A stretch of 64,000 nt of DNA, taken from positions 1-64,000 of the forward strand of contig JBEHWJ010000002.1 of the NCBI GenBank assembly GCA_040217755.1. Direction: 5' to 3'. Shown piece after piece: positions 45,072 to 54,122 of the stretch (position 1 is the stretch's first letter; each line of letters starts with the position of its first letter). The position numbers and the translations under genes were made by a program. Under the pieces are notes generated by a model. The model had not been told where the DNA came from. It did not search any database and worked only from the letters and a program-made list of their open reading frames with translations. The DNA comes from PHAA01 sp040217755 (GTDB taxonomy: Bacteria; Bacillota; Syntrophomonadia; Syntrophomonadales; Syntrophomonadaceae).

Positions 45072-46856
45072 ATGGCTTATTATGATGATGATCAGAAAAT
45101 ACAACAGATACAATCCCAGCTGGATATTGTGGAGCTGATTTCCGAATCGGTCCAGCTCAGCCGCAAGGGCAACAATTATTGGGGCCTGTGCCCCTTCCAC
45201 GGGGAAAAGACGCCGTCTTTCAGTGTGAGCCGGGATAAGCAGATGTTTTACTGTTTCGGCTGCCATACCGGTGGCAACATCTTTACCTTCCTTATGAAAA
45301 GGGATGGGCTGGAGTTCAGAGAGGCCCTGGAGATGCTGGCGGCCAAAGCAGGAGTCGATATCAGCCGACCCAGGGACCGCAGCCGGGTTGATCACCAGAA
45401 GTCGATCATCAATATAAACAATACCGCGGCCCAGTTCTATCACCAAAAACTGCTGTCTGCATCGGGAAGTGACGCCCGCTCATATTTGAGCCAACGTGGG
45501 ATCAGCGAACAGACGATGGACCGCTACCGGTTGGGGTATGCCGGTGATGACTGGCAGGAGTTGACCAATTACCTGTTGGGGCGGGGTTTTAGTCCGGAGG
45601 CTCTGAAGGCTTCGGGGCTGGCCAAAAGAAGTGATAACCAGAGCCGCTTCTATGACCTGTTCCGGCATCGGATCATGTTTCCGATAATGCTTTACAATCA
45701 GGATGTTATAGGATTTGGGGGCAGAAGCCTGGGGGATGCACAGCCGAAATATCTGAATACCCCGGAAACCGAAATCTTTTCCAAACGCAAAAATTTATAC
45801 GGGTTAGCTCAGGCCCGTGAGGCCATTCGACAGAATAATAATGCATTCCTGGTGGAAGGGTATATGGACTGTATAAAACTTCAGCAGACGGGCATTATGA
45901 ACGTGGTAGCCTCGTTAGGGACGGCCTTGACCGAGGAGCATGCCCGGTTGCTGCACAGATACGCGGAAAAAGTGACTATCGTTTACGATGGTGATGAAGC
46001 GGGCCAGAATGCCACTCTCCGCGCGGCCGATGTATTGCGCGGAGCGGAGATCAAGGTGGAGGTGATCAGTCTCCCGCCGGGTCAGGATCCGGATGATTTA
46101 ATAGGATCCTTAGGGAAAGAGGGATTTTGGCATTATATCGAGAATAATGTATGTGGTGATATCGAATTTAAATTAAACCGATTAATCCGCACCGCTCCTG
46201 CATTGGATCTGGAAGCCAAGATACGAATTATCAACGTCCTTAAAGAGGACATCGAACGACTCAGCAGTGTAGTGGAGCAGGATGCTTATATCAAAATGCT
46301 GGCCCGCAAACTTAAAATGGAAGAGAACCTTATTTATCAGGAATATCGCCGGGGCTATAAACGCGAGATCAGCGGGCGGTACAAGAATAATAATGGAATA
46401 AACAGGGATAATATTAAATACGGCAAATATGGTCTGCAGGAGAAAATTCTGGCAGCCATGCTGAAAGACCCGGAATTATATGACAAGATCAAGTCCCGCA
46501 TCGGCATAAATTTCTTCGCCGATGACAAATACCAGGACTTCATCAGGGAATATGACCGCTTGGAGGGCAACCGGGATGAGAAACTGAATCGGATGATCTC
46601 CGCCCATCCCTCTGATAACACCGTGTCGACTTATGCCCGGGTGGCAATGTTGATAGGGGAAGAGGATACCGATCTGGACATAGAACTGGAAGAGTTTATT
46701 ATGAGGGTGGAAAAAAAGAAGAACGAGAGCCAATGGCAAAGGATATATGACCAGGTAGAAAAGCTGGCCGACCAAGGCGATTTCCAATCAATAATCCGGT
46801 TTATGGTAAATATAGATAAAGCCGCCCATTTTGGCCGGGAAGGGGGTTCACTGTGA
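45072..46856 (+). CDS. dnaG: DNA primase
   Basis: 594 aa. The N-terminal zinc ribbon has C40, H43, C61 and C64; the TOPRIM core includes LVEGYMDCIKL and VYDGDEAGQNA, followed by a DnaB-binding C-terminal helical domain. It makes RNA primers for replication. The stop overlaps the rpoD GTG by 4 bases. Confidence 0.97.
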   Translation: MAYYDDDQKIQQIQSQLDIVELISESVQLSRKGNNYWGLCPFHGEKTPSFSVSRDKQMFYCFGCHTGGNIFTFLMKRDGLEFREALEMLAAKAGVDISRPRDRSRVDHQKSIININNTAAQFYHQKLLSASGSDARSYLSQRGISEQTMDRYRLGYAGDDWQELTNYLLGRGFSPEALKASGLAKRSDNQSRFYDLFRHRIMFPIMLYNQDVIGFGGRSLGDAQPKYLNTPETEIFSKRKNLYGLAQAREAIRQNNNAFLVEGYMDCIKLQQTGIMNVVASLGTALTEEHARLLHRYAEKVTIVYDGDEAGQNATLRAADVLRGAEIKVEVISLPPGQDPDDLIGSLGKEGFWHYIENNVCGDIEFKLNRLIRTAPALDLEAKIRIINVLKEDIERLSSVVEQDAYIKMLARKLKMEENLIYQEYRRGYKREISGRYKNNNGINRDNIKYGKYGLQEKILAAMLKDPELYDKIKSRIGINFFADDKYQDFIREYDRLEGNRDEKLNRMISAHPSDNTVSTYARVAMLIGEEDTDLDIELEEFIMRVEKKKNESQWQRIYDQVEKLADQGDFQSIIRFMVNIDKAAHFGREGGSL

Positions 46857-47935
46857 AAGATAACAAGATTGCAGAAAGTGTAAGTAGTCTGGCTGAAAAA
46901 GGCAAGAAAAAAAAGAATCTTACTTATGAAGAGATCATGGAAGAATTGCAGCACTACAGCCTGGAACCGGATGTGATGGACGACATACTCGAGCATCTGC
47001 AGACACTGGGTATTACTGTGGGCCCGGACGGCGAGCATGAAGAAGACGCGGAGGATGCCGAACCGGAAAGCATCGAGAATGAAAAAGTAATGGTGCCCGA
47101 AGGGGTAGAGATAGATGACCCGGTCCGCATGTACTTGAAAGAGATCGGGCGGGTGAGGTTGCTTACGGCCGATGAAGAGATAGAACTGGCCTTGTTGATC
47201 GAGAACGGTGACGAGGAGGCCAAGCGCAAACTGGTGGAGGCGAACCTCAGGCTGGTGGTCAGCATCGCCAAGCGTTACGTTGGCCGGGGTATGCTCTTTT
47301 TAGACCTGATTCAGGAAGGCAATCTGGGGCTGATGAAGGCGGTAGAAAAATTCGACTACCGCAAAGGCTTCAAGTTCAGCACCTATGCAACATGGTGGAT
47401 AAGGCAGGCCATAACCAGGGCCATCGCCGATCAGGCCCGCACCATCCGAATTCCAGTCCATATGGTGGAGACCATCAACAAATTATCCCGGGTACAGCGA
47501 AGTCTCCTGCAGACACTGGGGCGTGAGCCGACTCCGAGTGAAGTGGGCGAAGAGATGGACATATCGGTGGAAAGGGTCATCGAGATCATGAAGGTCGCCC
47601 AGGAACCGGTTTCCCTGGAGACACCTATTGGTGAAGAGGATGATAGTCATCTAGGTGATTTTATCACTGATGAGGAAGCCGAATCTCCAGAAGAATCAGC
47701 ATCGTTTGTTCTTCTGCGGGAGCATATGGACGGCATCCTGAACACTCTTACCGATCGGGAAGAGAAGGTCTTGAGGCTGCGTTTCGGTCTGGATGACGGA
47801 CGACCTCGGACTCTGGAAGAGGTAGGGCAGGAATTCGGGGTCACCCGGGAACGGATAAGACAGATAGAAGCAAAAGCTCTGCGCAAACTGCGTCATCCTT
47901 CCCGCAGCAAGAAGCTCAAAGACTATATTGAATAG
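46853..47935 (+). CDS. rpoD: Primary sigma factor (sigma-A/RpoD)
   Basis: 360 aa. Region 1.1 is short and acidic; region 1.2 reads DPVRMYLKEIGRVRLL; region 2 has LVVSIAKRYVGRGM, DLIQEGNLGLMKAVEKFDYRKG and FSTYATWWIRQAI; region 4.2 ends with VTRERIRQIEAKALRKLRHPSRS. The start is GTG at 46853 overlapping dnaG. It explains the TTGACA/TATAAT promoters found across the window. Confidence 0.98.
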   Translation: MKDNKIAESVSSLAEKGKKKKNLTYEEIMEELQHYSLEPDVMDDILEHLQTLGITVGPDGEHEEDAEDAEPESIENEKVMVPEGVEIDDPVRMYLKEIGRVRLLTADEEIELALLIENGDEEAKRKLVEANLRLVVSIAKRYVGRGMLFLDLIQEGNLGLMKAVEKFDYRKGFKFSTYATWWIRQAITRAIADQARTIRIPVHMVETINKLSRVQRSLLQTLGREPTPSEVGEEMDISVERVIEIMKVAQEPVSLETPIGEEDDSHLGDFITDEEAESPEESASFVLLREHMDGILNTLTDREEKVLRLRFGLDDGRPRTLEEVGQEFGVTRERIRQIEAKALRKLRHPSRSKKLKDYIE

Positions 47936-47936
47936 C

Positions 47937-47960
47937 ATACACCCGTTAAATGGGGTGTAT
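47937..47960 (+). terminator. Hairpin after rpoD
   Basis: ATACACCC-N8-GGGTGTAT, an 8-bp stem with only a weak T-run (CTATG follows), so termination may be partial. Confidence 0.45.
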
Positions 47961-47979
47961 CTATGATGGGAATGGCTTA

Positions 47980-48008
47980 TTGACAGAGCTCATTAATGAT
48001 TATATAAT
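47980..48008 (+). promoter_or_regulatory. Consensus promoter of tRNA-Asn
   Basis: Perfect TTGACA (47980-47985) and TATAAT (48003-48008) with a 17-base spacer; start near 48015, 11 bases before the tRNA. Confidence 0.92.
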
Positions 48009-48025
48009 TAGCTTCGTTGAGTCCT

Positions 48026-48100
48026 TCCTCGATAGCTCAACGGTAGAGCATCCGGCTGTTAACCGGAGGGTTGTAGGTTCGAATCCTACTCGGGGAGCCA
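48026..48100 (+). tRNA. tRNA-Asn (GTT)
   Basis: 75 bases with encoded CCA. Acceptor TCCTCGA/TCGGGGA, anticodon loop CTGTTAA (GTT) on stem TCCGG/CCGGA, T loop TTCGAAT. Separately transcribed, with its own promoter and terminator. Confidence 0.97.
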
Positions 48101-48110
48101 TGAAAAAAAC

Positions 48111-48141
48111 AGCGGTAAACGGTTAATTTACCGCTTTTTTT
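48111..48141 (+). terminator. Terminator after tRNA-Asn
   Basis: AGCGGTAAA-N7-TTTACCGCT, a 9-bp stem, followed by seven T residues. Confidence 0.93.
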
Positions 48142-48180
48142 ATTGCCGTACTACACTCATCAGTATTTGTTTTCTGACTA

Positions 48181-48209
48181 TTGCTTTTTGCATACATATT
48201 ATATATACT
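48181..48209 (+). promoter_or_regulatory. Promoter of the Met-Glu-Val tRNA operon
   Basis: TTGCTT (48181-48186), a 17-base spacer and TATACT (48204-48209), 28 bases before tRNA-Met. Confidence 0.7.
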
Positions 48210-48237
48210 AACTCTTGCGGGGTTTTTAGAGACCTCC

Positions 48238-48313
48238 GGGCCTATAGCTCAGTTGGTAGAGCTACCGGCTCATAACCGGTTGGTCCCAGGTTCGAATCCT
48301 GGTAGGCCCACCA
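48238..48313 (+). tRNA. tRNA-Met (CAT)
   Basis: 76 bases with encoded CCA. Acceptor GGGCCTA/TAGGCCC, anticodon stem ACCGG/CCGGT with loop CTCATAA (CAT). The acceptor pairs fully at 1-72, so it is not the initiator. It is elongator Met, or possibly tRNA-Ile2 if the C is lysidinylated, which sequence alone cannot settle. Confidence 0.9.
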
Positions 48314-48317
48314 TCAT

Positions 48318-48393
48318 GGCCCCTTGGTCAAGCGGTCTAAGACACCGCCCTTTCACGGCGGTAACGGGGGTTCGAGTCCCCCAGGGGTCACCA
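48318..48393 (+). tRNA. tRNA-Glu (TTC)
   Basis: 76 bases with encoded CCA. Acceptor GGCCCCT/AGGGGTC, anticodon stem CCGCC/GGCGG with loop CTTTCAC (TTC). Four bases after tRNA-Met. Confidence 0.95.
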
Positions 48394-48469
<76 letters not shown>

Positions 48470-48479
48470 GATTAAAAAT

Positions 48480-48509
48480 AGGATTTCCTCGAAGGGGAAT
48501 CCTTTTTTT
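48480..48509 (+). terminator. Terminator of the tRNA operon
   Basis: AGGATTTCC-N5-GGGGAATCCT stem followed by seven T residues. Confidence 0.9.
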
Positions 48510-48603
48510 ATTGGTTCAAGAATATACTTAGGATATGGCCAGGAAAACTTATGTTATATTAAGTAACAACTGGAAGGTATATGGCAAGAAAGGGGAATTA
48601 GGG

Positions 48604-49494
48604 ATGAGACTGACCGACAACGTGCTCTGTATGGGCAACCAGCATTTCCGCCATTATATAGTTGGACAGGAAAGGGCGGCGGTAGTCGAATGCGGGGTCA
48701 GTGGGAGCATAGTCAGCTTTCGCCGGCAGTGGATGCCTTTACAAAACAAGCCGCAGGTCGAGTATCTGCTGGCATCACACGCCCATTTCGACCATGTATG
48801 CGGCATCCCCGCCCTGCGGGAACTGTTTCCTCAGGCTCAATTGGTGGCCAGCGCCGAAGCTAAAAAAGTGCTGTCCAATCCCAAAATCCTGAGGAATTTC
48901 TTCAGCCAGGACGAGAGGATGACCGAGCTGCTGTTGGGTGAAGGCATGATCGATGAGGACATAAAGACACCCTTACCGGAGCAGATCACGGTCGATACCG
49001 TGGTAGGGGGGGGTGATGTGCTGGACCTGGGCCGGGGGTTGATGCTGGAGGTTATCGATGTGCCTGGTCACAGCCCCTGCAATCTTGCATTTTATCTGCC
49101 CGCGGACCAAGTTATGTTTTTATCGGATACAGCTGGATTTCAAACCTCAGACGAGTTGATCTTCCCCATCTTTTTCTCCGATTTCGAAATGTACATGGAC
49201 AGCATCCGCCGCCTGATGAGCTATCCTACCAAAGTTCTGGCCATCCCCCATGAAAGGATCTGGGTCGATGAGGAAGTACCCCGGTTCTATCAACGGGCCC
49301 TGGATATCGCCCAGAACGCCTACGATATTATTAAAGCCATGCTCGATAAAGGATTGGATGACGAAACCATAAAACAGAATCTTTTTGAGCTTTACTATCG
49401 TGACAAGCTGAGAATCTATGTCCCCGAGAACATCACTCTATGCGTGGAACTACTTTTGCGCCGGGTAAAGCAAAGTCTTCGAGGTCAGGCCTAA
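48604..49494 (+). CDS. Metallo-beta-lactamase-fold hydrolase
   Basis: 296 aa. The metal site is SHAHFDH (H59, H61, D63, H64), with a further histidine in VPGHSPCNLAFY, an aspartate in LSDTAG and a histidine in IPHERIW. The N-terminus and the helical C-terminal third (about 215-296) resemble glyoxalase II-like hydrolases, but the substrate is unknown. I start at the ATG 48604 behind AAGGGG; an in-frame ATG at 48535 adds 23 residues that start within the tRNA operon terminator region. Confidence 0.78.
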   Translation: MRLTDNVLCMGNQHFRHYIVGQERAAVVECGVSGSIVSFRRQWMPLQNKPQVEYLLASHAHFDHVCGIPALRELFPQAQLVASAEAKKVLSNPKILRNFFSQDERMTELLLGEGMIDEDIKTPLPEQITVDTVVGGGDVLDLGRGLMLEVIDVPGHSPCNLAFYLPADQVMFLSDTAGFQTSDELIFPIFFSDFEMYMDSIRRLMSYPTKVLAIPHERIWVDEEVPRFYQRALDIAQNAYDIIKAMLDKGLDDETIKQNLFELYYRDKLRIYVPENITLCVELLLRRVKQSLRGQA

Positions 49495-49497
49495 GAC

Positions 49498-50022
49498 CTA
49501 TTGCCACAGGGGCTCGAGGGTAAGGTGGGATATTTTCCAGTGCCCGCCACAATTACGAGCCGCTATTATGTAACAGTACCGGTCTCCGGGTTGGTAACAA
49601 TCATCATAATAACGGTGGATTACGACTTTCTCAGGGGATATATACTTCACCTGCAGGTAGGGCAGGTCAGCAGCGCCGATCATGGGGATGAATTCAGCGG
49701 GGATTACTGCCATCCGGTCGGTATCGGGTACGTACATCAGCAAAAAGGCAGCCAAATCGCGAGCTAGATCCGGTTCAAAACCGCCACCAAGATAGACCGC
49801 GGCCGATTCCAAATCCGTGAATTTATCGGTTATAAAATGGTCTCCGTAAGGCTCTGTACTTCCCCATACTGAAGCCAGAATTTCGAAATCCGCCACTATG
49901 TCGGTCAGTACCGCGGTGGCATCGGCTTCGGCAGGGGTGACCTCCAAGGCGGGAGCTTGGATGGGAGAAGTCATAAAGAGCATGATTATGGCGGTCAGGA
50001 TGATCAAGGGCAATCTCGACAT
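49498..50022 (-). CDS. Secreted protein of unknown function
   Basis: 174 aa. A signal peptide (about 1-25, LPLIILTAIIMLFMTSPIQAPA) precedes a small globular domain with three cysteines near the end (DDCYQPGDRYCYIIAARNCGG). The start is an ATG at 50022 with GGAG ten bases upstream; an ATG at 50040 is in frame but has no ribosome site. It converges with the hydrolase gene, with only three bases between the stops. I recognise no family. Confidence 0.6.
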   Translation of the reverse strand: MSRLPLIILTAIIMLFMTSPIQAPALEVTPAEADATAVLTDIVADFEILASVWGSTEPYGDHFITDKFTDLESAAVYLGGGFEPDLARDLAAFLLMYVPDTDRMAVIPAEFIPMIGAADLPYLQVKYISPEKVVIHRYYDDCYQPGDRYCYIIAARNCGGHWKISHLTLEPLWQ

Positions 50023-50205
50023 ATTGAAAAGTCTCCACATAGTAGTGTGAGACCATTATAACTTGCTGGGAAAAAATAGGATACGATTAAATTCAGCCCC
50101 GATGTCCCCATTTACGCGCTTTTGCAGCAGGATTACCTGAACATCGCTATTATCTTGTGCCAAGCCGGCACTTCTGCGACTGAAGGCGGCAGAAAGCCTG
50201 GATTT

Positions 50206-51048
50206 CTATGGCTCATAAAAACAGACCGCCAGCAAGCCCGGACCGGTATGTACCCCCAATGCGGGACTGATATCGGAGAATATCAACTCCTTTAAATTAG
50301 GCATCTGGCCAAATTTGGCGGCAATCCTCTCGCCGATATCCCGGGCTCCGCCGTGCATTACAGCCAGGTTGAAGGGGCGATTGCCGACTGTCTCGGTAAC
50401 CAAATCCATCAGCTTCTCGATGGATTTGGCCCGACCCCGGACCTTGGCATGGGTATAGTATATACCTTCCTCGTTGACCCCGATGATCGGTTTGAGATTC
50501 AGGAATTCCCCCAGCATGCCAGCCACTAACCCGATACGGCCCCCCCGGCGCAGGTAATCCAGGGTTTCTATCACATAATAAGCTCGCACCTTGGGCTGCA
50601 AAGCGGTCAGTCTTTCCATGACCTTGGCGAAGCCCAGTCCGGCCATAATGTTGCGGGCAGCATCCAGAACCATCCAACCGGTGGCCATCGATAAGGTGCG
50701 GGTATCGAATACCTTGATGGTGATGTCTTCGAAGTCGCGGGCCGCCAATTCCATCGCCTGGAACGTACCCGACAACCGACTTGAAAGGGCGATAGCCAGT
50801 ACGTGGGTGAATCCATCCTGCCGACATCGCTCAAAGACAGTCTTGATCTCCTGCAGGCTTGGCTGGGAGGTTTTAGGCACCTCACCGGGCATCCGCCGAT
50901 AGACCTCCTCGGGCTGGATATCCTCCCGGTCAGAGTATTCGCCATCCGGGTAGATCACCTTCAAAGGGAGGATTTTGATGTCATACTGCTCCACTAAGTC
51001 TTGGGGCAGGTCGCACGCGCTGTCGGCTACCAGGGCTATCTTCTCCAT
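50206..51048 (-). CDS. DegV family fatty-acid-binding protein
   Basis: 280 aa. DegV/FakB proteins present a fatty acid to the kinase FakA for phosphorylation. N-terminal VADSACDLPQDLVE, the TSQPS motif (KTSQPSLQEI), the second-domain YYVIETLDYLRRGGRIG and the C-terminal HTGPGLLAVCFYE are all family marks. No fakA is in the window. The ATG follows GGAGGGTGG. Confidence 0.93.
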   Translation of the reverse strand: MEKIALVADSACDLPQDLVEQYDIKILPLKVIYPDGEYSDREDIQPEEVYRRMPGEVPKTSQPSLQEIKTVFERCRQDGFTHVLAIALSSRLSGTFQAMELAARDFEDITIKVFDTRTLSMATGWMVLDAARNIMAGLGFAKVMERLTALQPKVRAYYVIETLDYLRRGGRIGLVAGMLGEFLNLKPIIGVNEEGIYYTHAKVRGRAKSIEKLMDLVTETVGNRPFNLAVMHGGARDIGERIAAKFGQMPNLKELIFSDISPALGVHTGPGLLAVCFYEP

Positions 51049-51097
51049 AATCGTCCACCCTCCAACAAATCGATTGAGTTGTTAATTTACAAAAACA

Positions 51098-51126
51098 ATT
51101 GTATTGTATTTTGGATACGAAAGCAA
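51098..51126 (-). promoter_or_regulatory. Promoter of the degV gene
   Basis: TTGCTT (51126-51121), a 17-base spacer and TACAAT (51103-51098). Confidence 0.6.
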
Positions 51127-51161
51127 AGAAGAGTCGTTTTCCCAATTCCTGCTCGCCGAAC

Positions 51162-51190
51162 TTGACATCACCGCCGCAAAGAAATAAAAT
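51162..51190 (+). promoter_or_regulatory. Promoter of the ylxM-ffh operon
   Basis: TTGACA (51162-51167), a 17-base spacer and TAAAAT (51185-51190), 44 bases before ylxM. Confidence 0.8.
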
Positions 51191-51233
51191 CGTTTAGTAA
51201 AGCAAAAAAGCTTTACATGAGGGGGTAGGCCTC

Positions 51234-51575
51234 ATGCTGGAGAAAGTCAGTCAGGTTGTTCTGCTTAAAGACTTCTATGGTCCGTTATTGACCGCCAAAC
51301 AACAAGATGTCTTGAATATGCATTATGAAGATGACTGGTCGTTGTCCGAGATCGCCAATTCCATGAATACCAGCCGGCAGGCAGTCTACGACCTGGCCAA
51401 ACGGGCCGAGGGCATACTGCAGGAATATGAGGATAAACTGGGACTGGTGGCGAAATTCCAGCGCATCGGGCAGAACCTGGATGAATTGAGATTGATCCTG
51501 GAGGATGCCAAGGTTGATAATCCCAGGCTGAGTCAAGCGGTCAGCCTGATTGAAGAAATATGGGGACTACTTTAG
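51234..51575 (+). CDS. ylxM: SRP-associated HTH protein YlxM
   Basis: 113 aa. Sigma-70 region 4-like helix-turn-helix (LLTAKQQDVLNMHYEDDWSL and SEIANSMNTSRQAVYDLAKR) followed by a coiled, charged tail. YlxM sits upstream of ffh in Bacillota and stimulates the signal recognition particle in streptococci. Sixteen bases before the ffh start. Confidence 0.92.
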   Translation: MLEKVSQVVLLKDFYGPLLTAKQQDVLNMHYEDDWSLSEIANSMNTSRQAVYDLAKRAEGILQEYEDKLGLVAKFQRIGQNLDELRLILEDAKVDNPRLSQAVSLIEEIWGLL

Positions 51576-51591
51576 GCAAAGGAGGGATAGT

Positions 51592-52938
51592 GTGGCTTTT
51601 GAAGGTTTATCCGATCGACTGCAGGAAGTCTTCCGAAAACTGCGCGGCAAAGGCAAGATAACCGAGGAAGACGTCAAGCAGGCTATGCGCGAAGTCCGCC
51701 TGGCTCTCCTCGAAGCTGACGTTAATTACAAGGTGGTCAAGGATTTTGTAGCCAATGTAAGCCAGAGGGCGGTAGGGCATGATGTTCTGCAGAGTGTTAC
51801 GCCGGGACAGCAGGTTATAAAAATCGTCCACGACGAGATGACCAGGCTGATGGGCGAAGCCGAGAATAAACTGACTATAGCCCCCAAACCACCTACCGTA
51901 TTTATGGTGGTGGGATTGCAGGGGGCCGGCAAAACCACGACGGTCGCCAAGTTGGCCAAGAGCCTTATCAAACAGGGGAGGAGACCGGTGCTGGTGGCCT
52001 GCGACGTTTACCGTCCCGCAGCTATAAAACAGCTGCAAGTGCTGGGAGAACAGGTCGGAGCGCCAGTGTTCTCCATGGGACAGGAAAATCCGGTCGACAT
52101 CGCCCCCGCGTCCCTGGAGTTTGCCCGCATCAACAACCGTGATGTGGTGATCATCGATACCGCTGGGCGATTGCACATCAACCAAGAATTGATGGATGAG
52201 TTGGCAGAAATTAAAGATAGGGTAAGTCCGCAGGAGATCCTGTTGGTAGTCGATGCCATGACCGGGCAGGATGCAGTCAACGTAGCCGAGGCGTTTAATA
52301 ATGAGTTGGCGCTGACCGGGGTCATCCTGACCAAACTGGACGGGGATACCCGTGGTGGTGCTGCCCTGTCGGTAAAGGCGGTCACCGGCTGCCCAGTCAA
52401 GCTGGTGGGTATGGGTGAGAAGCTGGATGCTTTGGAGGTCTTCCATCCGGATCGGATGGCTTCACGAATCCTGGGCATGGGAGACATATTGACCCTGGTA
52501 GAAAAAGCCCAGGATAATTTTGACCAGAATCAGGCCCGCGAGATGGAAAGAAAAATCCGCCAACAGGAATTCACCCTTGATGATTTCCTGCAGCAGATGC
52601 AGCAGGTCCGGTCCATGGGACCCTTGGAAGACCTGTTGGGCATGATCCCGGGCATGGGCAAACACATGCAGTCGATGAAAGGTGAGATAGACGAGAAAGA
52701 GCTGGCCCATGTGGAGGCTATCATCAAATCCATGACATTTGAAGAGAGAAGGAATCCGCACATTTTAAACGGCAGCCGCAAGAAACGGGTGGCCCGGGGA
52801 AGTGGAACCAGGGTACAGGATGTAAACCGTTTGCTCAAACAATTTGAAGATGCCCGCAAATTGATGAAGCAATTAACCGACATGACGGGCAAAAAGGGTA
52901 AACGAACAGGATTTCCCAATCTCAAGTTCCCCTTCTAG
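51592..52938 (+). CDS. ffh: Signal recognition particle protein Ffh
   Basis: 448 aa. N-domain helices, then the GTPase: G1 GLQGAGKTTT, CDVYRPAAIKQL, DTAGRLHIN and TKLDGDTRGGA. The methionine-rich M domain (about 300-430, FLQQMQQVRSMG and MIPGMGKHMQSM) binds SRP RNA and signal sequences. The start is the GTG at 51592 behind AAAGGAGGG; an upstream ATG frame overlapping ylxM has no family-like sequence. Confidence 0.97.
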   Translation: MAFEGLSDRLQEVFRKLRGKGKITEEDVKQAMREVRLALLEADVNYKVVKDFVANVSQRAVGHDVLQSVTPGQQVIKIVHDEMTRLMGEAENKLTIAPKPPTVFMVVGLQGAGKTTTVAKLAKSLIKQGRRPVLVACDVYRPAAIKQLQVLGEQVGAPVFSMGQENPVDIAPASLEFARINNRDVVIIDTAGRLHINQELMDELAEIKDRVSPQEILLVVDAMTGQDAVNVAEAFNNELALTGVILTKLDGDTRGGAALSVKAVTGCPVKLVGMGEKLDALEVFHPDRMASRILGMGDILTLVEKAQDNFDQNQAREMERKIRQQEFTLDDFLQQMQQVRSMGPLEDLLGMIPGMGKHMQSMKGEIDEKELAHVEAIIKSMTFEERRNPHILNGSRKKRVARGSGTRVQDVNRLLKQFEDARKLMKQLTDMTGKKGKRTGFPNLKFPF

Positions 52939-53038
52939 ATAAAGCGGTCGACTTATAGACTTGGGGGCGACATCCGGATGGTTGTACCTGGTGTCCAACC
53001 GGTTTTCATAAGTGAACATATACTAAGGAGGTGAAAAC

Positions 53039-53305
53039 ATGGCAACAAAGATTAGATTGAAAAGGATGGGGGCCAAAAAGAACCCGTTTTACCGGGTAGT
53101 GGTGGCCGATTCCAGGACCCCGCGTGACGGCAGGTTTATCGAAGAGATAGGTTATTATGACCCGGGGACCAATCCTGCAACCATCAACATAGACGAGGAG
53201 AAGGCCCTGAAGTGGCTGGCTACCGGTGCCAAACCGTCTGACACCGCCAAATCTCTCTTGCAGAAGCAAGGTATAATTAGTAAGTTTGCGGCATCCCGCA
53301 AATAG
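53039..53305 (+). CDS. rpsP: 30S ribosomal protein S16
   Basis: 88 aa. MATKIRLKRMGAKKNPFYRV and ADSRTPRDGRFIEEIGYYDP are diagnostic. The ATG lies behind AAGGAGGTGAAAAC. A 15-base stretch around this ribosome site, ACATATACTAAGGAG, also occurs upstream of spoIIP. First ribosomal gene of the khpA-rimM-trmD block. Confidence 0.97.
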   Translation: MATKIRLKRMGAKKNPFYRVVVADSRTPRDGRFIEEIGYYDPGTNPATINIDEEKALKWLATGAKPSDTAKSLLQKQGIISKFAASRK

Positions 53306-53332
53306 TGGGAGGAAAACCGGGGGGTGTAACCT

Positions 53333-53563
53333 TTGAAAGAACTGGTTGAATATATTGCCCGCTCACTGGTGGATAAACCGGAAGAGGTTGAGGTAATCGA
53401 GACGGAGAGTGAAAGATCCGTGGTCCTGGAGATCCGGGTAGCTCCAGAAGATATGGGCAAAGTAATCGGCAAGCAAGGCAAGATCGCCAAATCTATCCGA
53501 ACCCTGACCAAAGCGGCGGCCGCCAAAGCCGGGAAAAAAGTCGCGGTGGAGATAATGCGGTAA
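53333..53563 (+). CDS. khpA: KH-domain RNA-binding protein KhpA
   Basis: 76 aa, a single type II KH domain with the loop VIGKQGKIAKSIRTL. KhpA forms dimers with itself or KhpB and affects many RNAs. The start is a TTG at 53333 after GGGGGTG. Always found between rpsP and rimM. Confidence 0.94.
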   Translation: MKELVEYIARSLVDKPEEVEVIETESERSVVLEIRVAPEDMGKVIGKQGKIAKSIRTLTKAAAAKAGKKVAVEIMR

Positions 53564-53600
53564 GTAGTCCAAGGTCACTTGAGGGGAGGCCGATACCGAA

Positions 53601-54122
53601 ATGGACCCCAGGGAATTGATAAAAGTAGGGAAGATAGTCGGCACTCACGGGTACAAAGGTTCTGTCAAAGTGCAGCTCTTGACCGACTTTCCCGAACGCT
53701 TCCAACCCGGGCAAAGATACCTGGTGCTGCGGGAAAAAGAAGCACTGGAGTTGACCCTGGACCATTGTTCGTCCCACGGGGGACCGATGCTGATGAAATT
53801 CCACGGCATCGACGACCGGGAATCGGCCGAAAAATTGCGCAACCTATTCCTCCATGTGACGATAGATCAGTTACATCCTCTCCCAGAGGGGAGTTTCTAT
53901 CACTTTCAACTTATAGGCATGCGGGTAGAGGATGTGGACAAGGGATATTTAGGACGATTGGCCGAGGTTTTGGAGACCGGCGCCAACGACGTTTATGTGG
54001 TTAAATCCGATGTTTATGGAGAAATACTGATTCCGGCCATCAAACAAGTGGTGATGGCGGTAGACGTACCTAATCAACGGCTTACCGTTAAGCTGTTGGA
54101 TGGTTTGCTGGGAGAACAATGA
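53601..54122 (+). CDS. rimM: 16S rRNA processing protein RimM
   Basis: 173 aa. RimM binds S19 and helps mature the 30S head. N-terminal KVGKIVGTHGYKGSVKV, and a C-terminal PRC-barrel with LGRLAEVLETGANDVYVV and ILIPAIKQVV. The stop overlaps the trmD ATG by four bases. Confidence 0.95.
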   Translation: MDPRELIKVGKIVGTHGYKGSVKVQLLTDFPERFQPGQRYLVLREKEALELTLDHCSSHGGPMLMKFHGIDDRESAEKLRNLFLHVTIDQLHPLPEGSFYHFQLIGMRVEDVDKGYLGRLAEVLETGANDVYVVKSDVYGEILIPAIKQVVMAVDVPNQRLTVKLLDGLLGEQ